Assembly: GCF_041734735.1 (NCBI RefSeq)
Contig: NC_134884.1
Coordinates: forward strand, 37,411,409 to 37,475,408
Source: Babylonia areolata
Taxonomy: Eukaryota; Mollusca; Gastropoda; Neogastropoda; Buccinidae
DNA length: 64,000 nucleotides
Direction: 5' to 3'
Every line of letters begins with the position of its first letter. The first letter of the stretch is position 1. The position numbers and the translations under genes were made by a program. Below are positions 24,722-36,277 of the stretch, piece by piece. The notes below the pieces were generated by a model. That model was not told the DNA's origin. It was given only the letters and a program-made list of their open reading frames with translations, and did not search any database.

Positions 24722-25100
24722 ATGATATAGAAATAATGTTGTGGTTGTTGCTGCTGTTGTTGTTTTTGTTAGGTTCGTTCATTTTATCCAGAGAGAACAC
24801 TGGCTCGCTGTAATATAAAAAAATAATGTTGTTGTTGTTGTTGTTGCAAGGTTCATTCATTTTATCCAGAGAAAACACTGGCTCATTGTAATATAAAAAC
24901 AATGTTGTTGCTGTTGTTGTAAGGTTTGTTCATTTTATTCAGAGAGAACACTGGCTCATTGTAATATAAACAAAAATGCTGTTGTTGTTGTTGTTCTTGT
25001 TGTAAGGTTCGTTCATTTATCCAGAAAAACTGGCTCATTGTAATTAAAACTAATGTTGTTGTTGTTGTAAGGTTCGTTCATTTTATCCAGAGAGAACACT
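24722..25100. repeat. About 75-bp minisatellite starting at the exon 23 acceptor
   Basis: Five units of GGTTCGTTCATTTTATCCAG, AGAGAACACTGGCTCATTGT, AATATAAAA and a (TTG)n run. The first unit starts about 17 bp from the acceptor. Confidence 0.92.
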
Positions 25101-25774
25101 GGATGGATGTTTTTAAAACACTTTATACTATTCAGCTACAGGCTACGGTACAGAGAGGTCTACACAAAAAGAGAGTCAGAGTGAAGTGCCGTGAGTGGTC
25201 AAAGCATGCAAGGAAAGAGCAGAGAGTCAGAGACATTGAGGGTACTGCTATAACAATAGTCATAATAAATAAATATAATAAATACTTATATGGTGCAAAA
25301 GGGGGTGGGGAGGGGGTGGGCACAAGGGGAGTGCAGAGGGGAGGAAAGGGGCGGTAGCTTTCATTGTTTGACTGGTGGTACCAGAGTTATTTTTAGGATT
25401 TCTGCAATACTTGCATTGGCCAAGGTCCACTGAAAGACAAGACTGGATCACAACAGGGCAGTGTGATAGTTTTATCATTACTTTTTTTTTTTGTAATATT
25501 AGGGGGAAATCTTATGGATTCTTTTCATTTGCTTTGAACATGTGAATGCAGTTTGAGAATGTTATGTTGTACCTGATACATGAGTGTTGTTCATACAGTT
25601 CAGTCATTATCCCAGTAGTTGTATTTTTCCTGTTTATTATGCACTGTTGTTTACCTGTTAGTAATCCTACATACCCTGAATGGGGTGAAAGGCTAATAAA
25701 TTCTAAACCTTGAATCTTACAACTATTATTGCTTTTCACAACCATTACTGTTTTCGTGTCTTTTGCTTCATGTG

Positions 25775-25970
25775 CTGCTGCTGCTGCTGCCAACTGCTAT
25801 CCCCATCATCACTGTTTTTTCGTTGCTTCTGCTATTGCTGGTGCTGCTGCCAACTGCTATCCCCATCATGACTGTTTTTTGTTGCTTCTGCTATTGCTGG
25901 TGCTACTGCAGCTGCTATCCCCATCACCACTGTTTTTTGTTGCTTCTGCTACTGTTACTGCTACTGATGA
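25775..25970. repeat. About 60-bp tandem repeat, three units
   Basis: GCTGCTATCCCCATCATCAC and TGTTTTTTGTTGCTTCTGCT alternate three times. Confidence 0.85.
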
Positions 25971-26014
25971 TGGTACTACAACTACTACTGCTGTAACTAC
26001 TACCACTACCATTA

Positions 26015-26115
26015 CTGTTTCAAGAAGGCGTCAAGAGCATGGCGACTGACCCATATACGCTACATCACATCTGCTGTAAAAGGCAGAGTCTGGCTCATGA
26101 CCCGACAGCTGATGA
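26015..26115 (+). repeat. Family C repeat, left of exon 22
   Basis: Diverged copy with the subtype marker AAGAGCATGGCGACTGACCC; it ends close to the exon 22 donor. Confidence 0.65.
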
Positions 26116-26122
26116 AACCCAC

Positions 26123-26901
26123 CTGGTGTGTCTCTCCTGGAAGAAGCGGTGGTACCTCCAGCAGTCTTTGTCCAGGATCCTCTTGCTGCAGGAGAGCAGG
26201 GGGCAGGTGACTGCGGCCCCAGCGGGCAGGCTCTCCGCCTTGGTCTTCACGTACACATCCAGCACTGCCACCTTGAAGATGTGCCCGCACTGGGGCAGCT
26301 TGACCAGTGCCTCATCCTCCCCCACCTCCACGCTCCCCTCCTCCGTCTCCACCCCAGCGATGGCCAGCGGGACGAAGTTCTTCCTCTCGCACAGGAAACA
26401 GATGCACCTCTCCCCGCACAGCCCCCGGCACGGGTGGGAATGGGGATGTTCCTCGCTGCTGTTGCTGCTGCTGCATGGTAGCTGTTTGTTAGGGCAGCGT
26501 TGGCCGCAAGGAGAGCATGGAGCGTGGCAGAGGGCGGAGTCATTGCATGGCTGGTGCTCGCAGCCCTTCCAGGGGCACCTCTCCATGCAGATCTGGCAGG
26601 GTTCTCCGCAAGGGAGGCGGCAGGCGCTGTGGGGGCAGGCGGTCCCACAGGACTTCTTTGTGCATGGCAGGCAGGCGGTCCCGCAAAGCAGGAGGCACTT
26701 GTGGCCGCAGCCCAGCAGCGTGCGCCCGCACTTCGCTTTGCACACCACGTGCACGCGCCCCGCCCAGCACGTGCCACACGTCCCGGGGCAGGCATGGCCG
26801 CAGGAGAGGGTGGCGCCGCAGGGCTTGGTGCAGGGCAGGTCATCAGGGGTCATGTGGCAGGGGCCCTCCACTAGGTGGCCACACGGCCACACCCTCTCCC
26901 T
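26123..26901 (-). CDS. ZNFX1: Exon 22, large zinc-finger exon
   Basis: About residues 1630-1889, the largest exon. Several NFX1-type fingers in a row: LPCTKPCGATLSCGHACPGT, KCGRTLLGCGHKC, CRLPCGEPCQICMERC and HPCRGLCGERC. Then comes LVKLPQCGHIFKVAVLDVYV, the conserved CGH.F....LD segment, and a last CP...C...I....RY. GC content is high compared with the flanking introns. Both splice sites lie next to family C repeats. Acceptor CTCGCAG; donor ACCAG|GTGGGT, phase 2. Confidence 0.96.
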
Positions 26902-26916
26902 CTGCGAGACAACTTC

Positions 26917-27085
26917 CAGTTTCAAGAAGGTTGTCAAGAGCATTGCTGACTGACCCATATATGCTACACAAGATCTGCTGTAAAAATCTTTAAAAATTGA
27001 AGGCAGCAGATGCCTGACCTTCACACAAACCCAATACACTTATCAGGCCTTGAGGGCCTGTTCTAGTTTTTGTGTTAAACATTAA
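26917..27085 (+). repeat. Family C repeat, right of exon 22
   Basis: Shares the AAGAGCATTGCTGACTGACCC subtype with the copy at 26015 and extends to CTTATCAGGCCTTGAGGGCC. It begins about 12 bp from the exon 22 acceptor. Confidence 0.7.
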
Positions 27086-27388
27086 CATAAAAACAGAGAC
27101 AGAAACAGACAGAGACAAAAAAAAGAACAGAAACAGACAGAGAGTGGGAGAAAGGGACAGAGAGAAAGAAAGAAAAACAGAGACAGAGAGAGAGACAGAC
27201 GCAGACATAGGGAAAGAAGAACACAGAGGGACTGACAGACAGGGATAGGAAGAGAGAATGAGGCCAAAAGAAAAATAGAGATAGAGACAGACAGACATAG
27301 ACAAAGACAGAGACAAGAGAGCCTTCACAGACCAGCACACTGACAAAAAAAAAGCGCTCTTCACACACAACACTTCCTTCCTCCTCAC

Positions 27389-27512
27389 CACTTCCATGCA
27401 CTTGGCAATGTGGGTCCTCTTCTTCCTGCAGTCGTCACACCTCCCGCTGCACTGATGCCCACAGGGTAACCCCCCTTTACACCGCTCATTGCAGGCCCAT
27501 GTGTGGGGATCC
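27389..27512 (-). CDS. ZNFX1: Exon 21, NFX1-type zinc finger
   Basis: About residues 1588-1629: WACNERCKGGLPCGHQCSGR, then CDDCRKKRTHIAKCMEV. It has CN..C...L.CGH.C...C..C and a terminal H....C, a complete NFX1-type finger. Acceptor CGTTGCAG; donor GAAGTG|GTGAGG, phase 0. Confidence 0.94.
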
Positions 27513-27561
27513 CTGCAACGGCAATGACAACCACCAACCCACTTTAATTCAACCACATCAA

Positions 27562-27740
27562 CCAAGGTTCAAAATGTCAAAGGTCCCATAGCCTTCTGGG
27601 CAGTGACTTCCATATCCACTGTCTTAGGGCTTAGCATGGGAAGGGGCAGGGCCCAGTCCTCTCCTTCCTCGCCGTTTTAACCATCCCCGTCGGATGAAGT
27701 CAGGCACACCATTCACACCTGACTGGAGTGAGAAAAGTGA
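27562..27740 (+). repeat. Family D dispersed repeat
   Basis: TCAAAGGTCCCATAGCCTTC to CAGTCCTCTCCTTCC and beyond, matching 43312-43500. Confidence 0.7.
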
Positions 27741-27786
27741 GTGTAAAACCTCAAACCATCATCCTGACTTTCTGAAGTTGTAACTT

Positions 27787-28128
27787 ATCCGCAATTTATC
27801 TTTATTCTTATCTGTCTATTATAACCAATATGCAATATAGTAGGCTATGCTTATAATTGTATTCAAAATAATGTTTCTTAATTCTTTCTGTTTTTACATT
27901 AAGAATACTAGTTGTTACCTGCAGTGTGTGGATGTATGTATGAAACGGTGTATGTGATATTTTTTACATTTGTGTCTTCGTAATATTCGTAAAAGCTGTT
28001 GTTGACTTTTACAGTTATGGTCCCCATGTTGTTTACTTCTATTCCCCATGTTGTTTACTTGTCTATGTTGTGATAACGCACCTGACCAAATTTCTCAAGT
28101 TGGAGATAATAAAGTTATTCTTATTCTA
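27787..28128 (+). mobile_element. LINE 3'-UTR fragment fused to a headless SINE
   Basis: Reads as the reverse complement of about 14671-15005, the 3' UTR of the intact LINE, with small indels including a duplicated CCCCATGTTGTTTACTT. It ends in TTATTCTTATTC and is followed at once by a SINE lacking its first 40 bases. Confidence 0.88.
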
Positions 28129-28398
28129 AGGGTCCCGGGTTCGAATCTCAGTAACCACGCCTGGTGGGTAATGGGTGGAGATTTTTCTGATCTCCCAGGT
28201 CAACATATGTGCAGACCTGCTTGTGCCTGAACCCCCTTTGTGTGTATACGCAAGCTGAAGATCAAATACGTACGTTAAAAAGATCCTGTTATCCATATCT
28301 GAATTCAGTGGGTTATGGAAACAAGCACACACCCAGCAGGCAAACCCCCAAAAAACAGAGTATGGCTGCCTACATGGCGGGGTAAAAACGGTCATGCA
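28129..28398 (+). mobile_element. Family A SINE, head-truncated
   Basis: Starts at the B-box-like GGTCCCGGGTTCGAAT and runs to the GGGGTAAAAACGGTCATGCA part; no (GAA)n tail. Joined directly to the LINE 3' fragment. Confidence 0.85.
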
Positions 28399-28428
28399 TG
28401 ACTTTCTCATGAATTAGAACTATCATAG

Positions 28429-28799
28429 ACGGGCGCAACAGCCGAGTGGTTAAAGCTTTGGACTGTCAATCTGAGGGTCCCGGGTTCAAACCACGGTGAC
28501 AGCGCCTGGTGGGTAAAGGGTGGAGATTTTTACGATCTCCCAGGTCAACATATGTGTGCAGACCTGCTAGTGCCTGAACCCCCTTCGTGTGTATATGCAA
28601 GCAGAAGATCAAATACGCACGTTGAAGATCCTGTAATCCATGTCAGCGTTCGGTGGGATATGGAAACAAGAACATACACAGCATGCACACCCCCGAAAAC
28701 GGAGTGTGGCTGCCTACATGGTGGGGTAAAAACGGTCATACACGTAAAAGCCCACTTGTGTGCATACGAGTGAACGCAGAAGAAGAAGAAGAAGAAGAA
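28429..28799 (+). mobile_element. Family A SINE, full length
   Basis: The clearest copy of family A. The head resembles tRNA-Leu (A box AGCCGAGTGGTTAAAGC, B box GGGTTCAAA), the body carries CCTGTAATCCATGTCAGCGT, and the tail is (GAA)n. Transcribed by RNA polymerase III by analogy with other tRNA-derived SINEs. Confidence 0.9.
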
Positions 28800-28881
28800 C
28801 TATCATAAACAATAATCACACTTCAAAGAGCTAAACATGATTGAACTGAGAGAGACACAGGGAGGGAGAAAGATGTGTGTG

Positions 28882-28929
<48 letters not shown>

Positions 28930-29134
28930 ATGCTACATTACATAGTGTGTGTAACTGTATTGTGGGGGGGGGGGGGGGGGAAGGACAGGTGTGAGCATAA
29001 GGAAAAGAGAAAGACAAAAGGGATTGTGTGCCAACGTTTCCATGTCATGCCTGTGTCCCTCAATGCATGTTTTTCATGATCTTCCATTCGTTTCTTCACT
29101 TACTTATTCAACACTCTTTCATCTGTTCATCTAA

Positions 29135-29352
29135 ATGAATGGCTGATTGATAAGGATACTTATTTAGCACCTATCCTTGGTCAGAGATCAAGCTCTTAAG
29201 GACTTTACAAGCATGGAGTCATGTGCATGACAGACTACCTACCTCGGCAGAACCAAAATGAGAGCTGCTCATACCAGGGCAGAGCCGACTGAGAGCTGCC
29301 TTTAGGTGCTCATCATTCATTTCCTGTGTCATTCAGTCTGTCTTTAGTCGCA
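29135..29352 (+). repeat. Family E dispersed repeat
   Basis: Longer copy: TACTTATTTAGCACCTATCC, AGAGCCGACTGAGAGCTGCC, GCTCATCATTCATTTCCTGT. It is followed by a (CA)n tract. Confidence 0.7.
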
Positions 29353-29743
29353 AACACACGCACGCACACACACATGCACACAGACATAGACACACACACA
29401 GACACACACACACAGACACACACACACACACACACTATAAAAATAACCCTTGTATCTCAATAAGTTGATGATTTTTTAGATGTTCACTGACGGACTAAAT
29501 GTTTGCTCTGTGAATGTTAAATTTCATCGATGTTGTGAAATGTCAAAATTCAAGTGAAATATGACCTTGTGTACAAAGGGAAAACAAAAACAAAAAACAA
29601 AAAAAAATCACACACACACACTGACACACACACACAGAAACAGACAGACAGATATACACACAAACACACACACACAGACAGGTGTACATCGTTTCTTTCT
29701 GGGGTTTTTTTTCTCCATAGGGTGAGGGAACCAGAGGACCTAC

Positions 29744-29887
29744 CTGTAGCACTCCATCTGGGTCGGATGGCCACACATAGGCACCATCTTGGTCACTTTG
29801 AACAAACATTTGTCGCAGTCCTCGAAGCACTTCCTCTGGCACGGGTGCCCCTCGGGGCACGTGACACGCTCACACTTTTTCTTGCAC
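29744..29887 (-). CDS. ZNFX1: Exon 20, NFX1-type zinc finger
   Basis: About residues 1540-1588: CKKKCERVTCPEGHPCQRKC, then CDKCLFKVTKMVPMCGH and QMECYR. The C...C....C..GH.C...C..C..C pattern is NFX1-like. Acceptor GGGCAG; donor TACAG|GTAGGT, phase 2. Confidence 0.95.
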
Positions 29888-29995
29888 CTGCCCACCAGTG
29901 GCTTATATATTAATCAGTCAGCCATCTGATCTATCTGATGTGTGATACACATTCTTTTTTGTTTGTTTTGTTTTTTGTTAAGTTTGATATTGCTG

Positions 29996-30125
29996 GCCTA
30001 AAGGCCTGACTAAGCGCGTTGGGTTACGCTGCTGATCAGGCATCTGCTAGGCAGATGTGGTGTAGCGTACATGGATTTGTCCGAATGCAGTGACGCCTCC
30101 TTGAGCTACTGATACTGATACTGTT
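29996..30125 (-). repeat. Family C dispersed repeat
   Basis: Reverse-oriented copy ending in GATACTGATACTG, i.e. the simple-repeat end of the family on the right. Confidence 0.82.
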
Positions 30126-30129
30126 CTTT

Positions 30130-31620
30130 TGCATAGAACAATACATACTTATGCATCAAGGCAAGTTTAAAAAAATGAAAACAACAACAACGACAACAAA
30201 AATGTGGGATAACTGCACAAAACATCAATTAATACATGCATATATCAACTGATCAAGACAAGTTAAAAAAAAGAAAAAAAAAGAGAAAGAAACGCTTTAA
30301 GAATAAGGAACATGTGTTTAGAAAACAAAACAAATAAACTGACAAACAAAAAGCAGAATGTTACTGACTGAAAAAAGATTTATGAAAAAAAACCCTGTAC
30401 AGAGCATTTTGTAACACTTTCAAAATAAATGTGGATGTATGTAAGTCAAACACACAAATAAACAACAACAACAACCACCTTCTGCATAACACATTCTCAC
30501 CTGGAGCTGCTGGACACTAGGCATTACCTGAGATGGTTTGCGACTATTAGCATGTAGAACCTCTGGGTATATTCCCAACCAGATATAAGCTTATTCGTTA
30601 AAATCATTTTGACAATTTCTATCTTCATTTTGGGGGCGGGGGGGAAATCAAGAATCTAAAATCACTAGCTTTATTAGAACAGACAATGAATAAATTCACC
30701 AACCATCAAACTAAATGCTTAATATGGTTTGGCAAACTACACAGTGAGTTGGGGTGAGTGTAGGACTGAGTGAGGGTGGTGATGGATGGAAATGTGTGAT
30801 TGGTTGATTGGGGTGTGGATGAGAGTAAGGATGGGGGATTAATGGAAGAGAGGACAAAAATTTGATGAACTGCAGATCAAATGCTAATGCTGAAGAGTTG
30901 TCTGTGCACTGCATCAAATAACTGAAATGAGATGAAATGCAATTCTGTGAATTAAGGGAAAAATAATATTCAAAGGCTACCCTTCCAACTCAGTTGCCAC
31001 ACCTTGCTCAAAGCTTGAAAGCTTTTGGGATAATGTTTTTAGACCAGTAGTCTGCAGTCTAATCTTGCAAAGCAAAATTAATGTTTGTATGTTATACTTT
31101 ATTCATCGACAAATTGTATAAGGGTATGTAAATTGAGGCACAGCAAATAACAGCTTTTCACATCATAAAAAAGTGAGTGCATACAATATAATTATCCACA
31201 GCGAAGGGATATTGATACATTTGCAGAAAGACAAAGTGGAAAACTTTAGCAAAAACAACAAACAAAAAACAAAAGAGTTCTTACTTTTAGAAAAAGACAC
31301 GATTTTTCAAAATCTGAAAATACTGTTTCCTATCTCTTTCCCATTTCTTTCTTCTGCAATCAACTTGAATGATGAGTCTTGTGGTTGGTGCATGCTGGCT
31401 ATTCCTGTGCTTCTGTAACATGCAAAACTCTGACACTGTTTTGATTTCCTCTTCAACAGTCCTCCAGTCTGCCGCTCTTTGTTTTCCATGGTGGTGCCAA
31501 GTCTGATTTTATTAATCATGTCATGGCCCAGCAACCTCAATGTCTCTGTTTCACTTCATCCACAATGCTGTTGATGCCCGTGCGTCTGCTCACTTCTTTC
31601 TTTAGGTGACAAAGTCAACA
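30130..31620. other. Intron between exons 19 and 20, no element identified
   Basis: A-rich, with a GGGTG-rich patch near 30745-30830. A weak resemblance to family A at 31385-31440 (GGTGCATGCTGGCTATTCC) is not enough for a call. Confidence 0.5.
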
Positions 31621-31626
31621 ACTTAC

Positions 31627-31742
31627 CTGTACTGTTTGTGTTCTCGGTCGTAGCCATGGCAGCTGAGCTCACAAACATGGCCGCAGGGGAGACGTGTGCC
31701 ACATGGCAACTTGCAGCCTCCCTCTGGCATTTTGTCGAAATC
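31627..31742 (-). CDS. ZNFX1: Exon 19, first NFX1-type zinc finger
   Basis: About residues 1502-1540: DFDKMPEGGCKLPCGTRLPC, then GHVCELSCHGYDREHK. The C...C...L.CGH.C...CH order is an NFX1-type finger; NPEGGC...C (here MPEGGC) is the family entry signature. Acceptor ACTCACAG; donor TACAG|GTAAGT, phase 2. Confidence 0.95.
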
Positions 31743-32154
31743 CTGTGAGTCGAAAACAACAACATCTGTCAGACTCAGCATAGCATGCTACAAACATTAC
31801 TGTACCCCTTATGTCGTTGTCTACTGTTGATGAGTGTAACCTAATAAACAGCTGACATTTTAAAACATGCTGTTTGCTTTAACAGACTCACGAAATATTG
31901 TCATGTGAAGAAAAATAAAAGCTTTGCTTTTCATCAACAAACTTTTAAATCGATGTTGTTTATTTTACAAGTGAATCTTATAAATCTTGAGAAAGATAGA
32001 AAGAGAAACAGGAAAAAAAAATTCGATCATATACCAAAGTGTGTCCTGTCTATCTCACTCAAACCCCATTGGGTACAACCAAAATTCAACAAGAAAGCGG
32101 CTCATAACAGTGTACCTATTTCCAGCAGAGGAATAACAATTGCAATGTCAGTAC

Positions 32155-32287
32155 CTTGGCCGTGATGATCTGGGCTTCCTGTTGTGGGTGGTTTTGACAT
32201 TTCAGTGTCAGTGTGTCTCCCAGCTGGCCGTTGTCTTTGGCTGTCCGGCAGATCTTTTTCCACAGCTGGCTGTTCTCTGCCAGAATT
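32155..32287 (-). CDS. ZNFX1: Exon 18, post-helicase segment
   Basis: About residues 1457-1501: ILAENSQLWKKICRTAKDNG, then GDTLTLKCQNHPQQEAQIIT. The W..I...L...G..G..L.L.C.NHP pattern is the conserved ZNFX1 exit from the helicase to the zinc fingers. Acceptor TACTCAG; donor GCCAAG|GTACTG, phase 0. Confidence 0.95.
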
Positions 32288-32512
32288 CTGAGTACACCAT
32301 TTTAGCATGCATATGTGAACAATGTCACACACACACGTGTGTACACATGTTTGCAAGCAAACACGCACATGTGCGCATAAACACACACACACATATGCAC
32401 ACAAACACACACTCTCACACACAGGCACACAAACACTCACGCACACACAAACACACACGCGCGCGCGTAAAGCAAACACAGAGAACAAGAGACAGAGGAA
32501 GAAAATATATGC

Positions 32513-32660
<148 letters not shown>

Positions 32661-32746
32661 TACGCACACGAGGAGCATCTGCTCTTACGTAGGCCACGTA
32701 CACGCACATGTGTATGAGTGCACCCTCGTGCGTCCCTCCCTCTCAC

Positions 32747-32918
32747 TTGAAATTGCCAATGGCGAACAATCCATTGCGGGCCCTGGAGATGGCGACACAG
32801 ACCCGGTTGTCAGTGCTCAGGAACCCCACCGCACCCTCCTGGTTGCTGCGCACCAGGGACAGGATGATGATGTCGTTCTCCTCCCCTTGGTAGTTGTCGA
32901 TCGCCGTCACCCGCACAC
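32747..32918 (-). CDS. ZNFX1: Exon 17, helicase motifs V and VI
   Basis: About residues 1400-1457: [25 protein letters not shown], then [32 protein letters not shown] is motif V and VA.SRA+ motif VI; the arginine of VAISRAR is the expected arginine finger. Acceptor CTGTCAG; donor TTTCAA|GTGAGA, phase 2. Its first 20 bases with the acceptor are copied inside an upstream intronic array near 33677-33699. Confidence 0.97.
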
Positions 32919-32957
32919 CTGACAGGTATCACATCATATCACATAGCCATATATTAC

Positions 32958-33055
32958 TCTTTGTTGCTACAGATTTCCCTGTGTGAAATACTCCGCTGGA
33001 GAGTGCGTAGTCACTACAGTGCAGGCCCACCTTATCATTTTTTTTCTGCTTGCAA
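32958..33055 (-). mobile_element. Family B SINE fragment, diverged
   Basis: TTGTTGCTACAGATTTCCCT through GTAGTCACTACAGTGCAGGC matches the tail-proximal part of the family with many changes. Confidence 0.5.
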
Positions 33056-33334
33056 GAGTATTTGTTTGGCTATAGTATATACCTATTATATATGTTTCAA
33101 ATATAAAACCACCATCAGATTCTCTGAATGACTCATATATGAAACTGCATTTTGGAAATAGAAGCTCCAGGTTCATAGCAATGGCGTTGGAAGTCAAAGT
33201 GCAATCATATTCCATATGATACCAAAACAAAATGCATAAACATTTCAAAGAAATTAAGCTGAAATATAAATACAGGAATTTCAAAACCTTCTGAAAGGTA
33301 AAAAGCCAGAAAAAGCAGAAACAGCTAAACACAA

Positions 33335-34075
33335 CAAGTGTCAGTCACAAATGACATAACAAGTGTCAGTAACAGGTGATGAAAGTGTCAGTGACAGGTG
33401 ACATAACAATTATCAGTGACAGGTAACATAAAGTGACAGGTAACATAAAAAGTGTCAGTGACACGTGACATAACAAGCATCAGTGACAGGTAACATAAAG
33501 TGACAGGTAACATAAAAAGTGTCAGTGACAGGTGACATAACAAGTATCAGTGACAGGTAACATAAAGAGACAGGTAACATAAAAAGTGTCAGTGACAAGT
33601 GATGCACCAAAAGTCAGTGACAGGTGACACAAGTGTCAGGACAGGAGCAATGACATGATGGAAACAATTGCAAGTGCAGTCGCCCGCACACCTGACAGGA
33701 TATATAACAAGTGTCAGTGACAGGTGACATGACAAGCGTCAGTGACAGGTGACATGACAAGTGTCAGTGACAGGTGACATAAGAAGTGCCAGTGACAGGT
33801 GACACAACTGCCAGTGACAGGTGACACACCAAGCATCAGTCACAGGTGACAAAATAAGTGTCAGTGACAGGTTAAATAACAAGTGTCATTGACAGGTGAG
33901 CTAGCAAGTGCCAGGACAGCGTGAAGCAAGTAATTGTTAATTGCAATGACCTGCACACATGGTGGCTGACATAAGAAATGTCAGTGACAGGTGACAACAC
34001 AAAAAGTGTCAGAACAGGTGACATTATAAGTGTCAGTGACAGATGACATAACAAGTATCAGGACAGGAGCAATGG
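33335..34075. repeat. Degenerate about 25-bp minisatellite upstream of exon 17
   Basis: Some 25-30 imperfect units around AGTGTCAGTGACAGGTGACA. Interspersed are copies of the exon 17 acceptor region (33677-33699 clear, 33940-33965 weaker). Confidence 0.9.
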
Positions 34076-34079
34076 AGTG

Positions 34080-35940
34080 ATGCATATTAAATCAAAACAG
34101 GTTTCATCAAGATTTGATTCAGATATGTTGGGTCTCTAATTAAATACGTATACGATAAACCTAAATACAAAAAAACAGATACACTGGTCACTGTGGTGAG
34201 GTGGTCAGCATCATAGACAACTGAAAGATCATGGGTTTAAAACTGATCAGAGACAAATAAGGTAGATTCAGGATAAGAGGCATGAAGGTAATGCCACAAA
34301 TATGCTGAGATGGGACATGAAAAAAGAAAAAAGAAAACAAGAGAGGCAAGGCCTTCAAGACTCACTTGTGATACGCTTTTTAAAAAAAATCTAATCGTTA
34401 AAATGTGTTCTGTATTTGTTATTATAAAGCTTCGGGTTAAAAGAAAAAGAAAAAAGAAAAAAAAAGTCAGTCCTAACAGCAGATTCAAACCCCACGTGTT
34501 CGGATGAGAAGAAACTGTCTTATCCATTACACTATCATGGCTCCTTAACTAACGTTCAAAAATATAATATTTAAACATGCTTTTTTTTTTTAAAGGGCAA
34601 TAAATCGATTGCGGTATTCGCAGTGAGAATGCTGTTCAAATCATATTATTCTGGTGTATCTTGGGCATTCAAATAATCTTTAAGGACAATTAAAAATACT
34701 TTTTAAGTCTGCGGTAAAGGTAAAGGAGACGTGGCTATCGCCGCAATCACACTGCAACATTTAGACGTTTTCTCTGGATCCAGATAGACGTACAAGTTTA
34801 GTTACACCCGGTTGACACGGTTGATTCAATTTCTCTTTTATGTTCATTCTAGTTTTATAGTTTTAAAGTTGATATGAAAATTGAGTATTTTGTTAAACTA
34901 ATAACATGTAGAGCCAAGTACAAATATTTCTAAACGTTGTATGAAGTGAAAAGGACTTCATTTTGAGAAAAGTCAAGCCTGGAAATGTTTGCGTTTCATC
35001 AATTCAAGGGTATTAACTCTCATGGTTTATTATTTTTAACTGTGAATTCCGACTGATACTATGGGTATCTTTATGGCAGTCTGGGGCATAATCCAGTAAG
35101 TGATGAGGCGTTCACAAATCTTTCTCTGAATAAATATTTAACGGTCTCCTTCTCCAACTTTCCATACAATGTTATCGTGTATTGTCGATTGAATATAGGA
35201 CTGAACGTGCAGGTCAACAACTTGAAACAAAATGGCGTCGTTTGCGCTCGTGGAGAATATGAGCATGCGCTTTGAATACGTATAAATATGTGTACACAAT
35301 TGATTTTTGCCCATGACCTTCAGGGCTCAGCCAATAGATCTGTAAAGTCCACTCGTACTGATTTTAGTATTTTCCGAAAAAGACCACTTGGGCAAATGAA
35401 CATAGTGAAAGTCCTGTACACTGAGAGTAAAACACACAAGCTTTTTATGTACTGAGTATAATTTCAAAATGTAATGTTAAAGATGAGAAAGATCAGTTTA
35501 AAGCAAATTAAGTCCCCTAGCATTAATTACAGATTAATTTCTCTTTTTTACTATTTGCACCAAAACGTTTGCAAAAGAAGTTCCTGTTTGAACAAACAAT
35601 GATAAAAATGACTGCTCTTGTTGTTGTGTCAGAATATCATATCAAAGTGCCAAGTTTAGAGAATAAAAAATTATAAATATAACAGTAAATGCAGTTTGCA
35701 TATAATTTGGCTTCTTTTTTTAATTTTTTTGTGCCCATCCCAGAGGTGCAATATTGTTTTAAACAAGATGACTGGAAAGAACTGAATTTTTCCTATTTTT
35801 ATGCCTAGTTTGGTGTCAACTGAAGTATTTGCAGAGAAAATGGCAATGTTAAAGTTTATCACGGACATACAGACACACACACACACAGACAACCGAACAC
35901 CGGGTTAAAACATAGACTCACTTTGTTTACACAAGTGAGT
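34080..35940. other. Intron between exons 16 and 17, unique sequence
   Basis: About 1.9 kb of mostly AT-rich single-copy-looking sequence (poly-A near 34440-34465). No gene, repeat family or RNA gene recognised. Confidence 0.5.
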
Positions 35941-35949
35941 CAAAAAGTA

Positions 35950-36030
35950 GAAACCTGACCTTCGAAAACCCAACCTGCTGATCAGGCCCTGAGAGCCTAT
36001 CCTACGTTTGAGTACATCAACATTGAAATG
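35950..36030 (+). repeat. Family C repeat, 3' fragment
   Basis: ACCTGACCTTCG... CTGATCAGGCCCTGAGAGCC resembles the end of the copy at 26917. Confidence 0.5.
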
Positions 36031-36277
36031 AAATAAAATAATAAGTCAAAATAAACAAATAAGTAAACACATTAGAATATAGCGGATGGAAATATACACA
36101 GACAGTGAATGACCGAAAAAGAATTAAAAACGAAAAGAACCTATGCTCAGCTAACCCAAGCGCAACCATACATGCGCACACACACAGACACTAGCCTGCA
36201 AATGCACTCACAAAAACACAGATACACACTCGTAGATACACACTGAACAAAAGCTCCGAAGACAAGCCAAAACTGAC

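Noticed and set aside
26247-26993. Long frames on the plus strand and in other minus frames at exon 22
   Set aside because: They are shadows of a GC-rich Cys-coding exon; only one frame gives the NFX1 finger pattern and fits the splice phases.
28430-28505. tRNA-Leu-like sequence (also at 22912 and 44162)
   Set aside because: A and B boxes are present but no acceptor stem or complete cloverleaf; these are SINE heads.
31385-31440. Weak similarity to family A SINE
   Set aside because: Too short and diverged to call.
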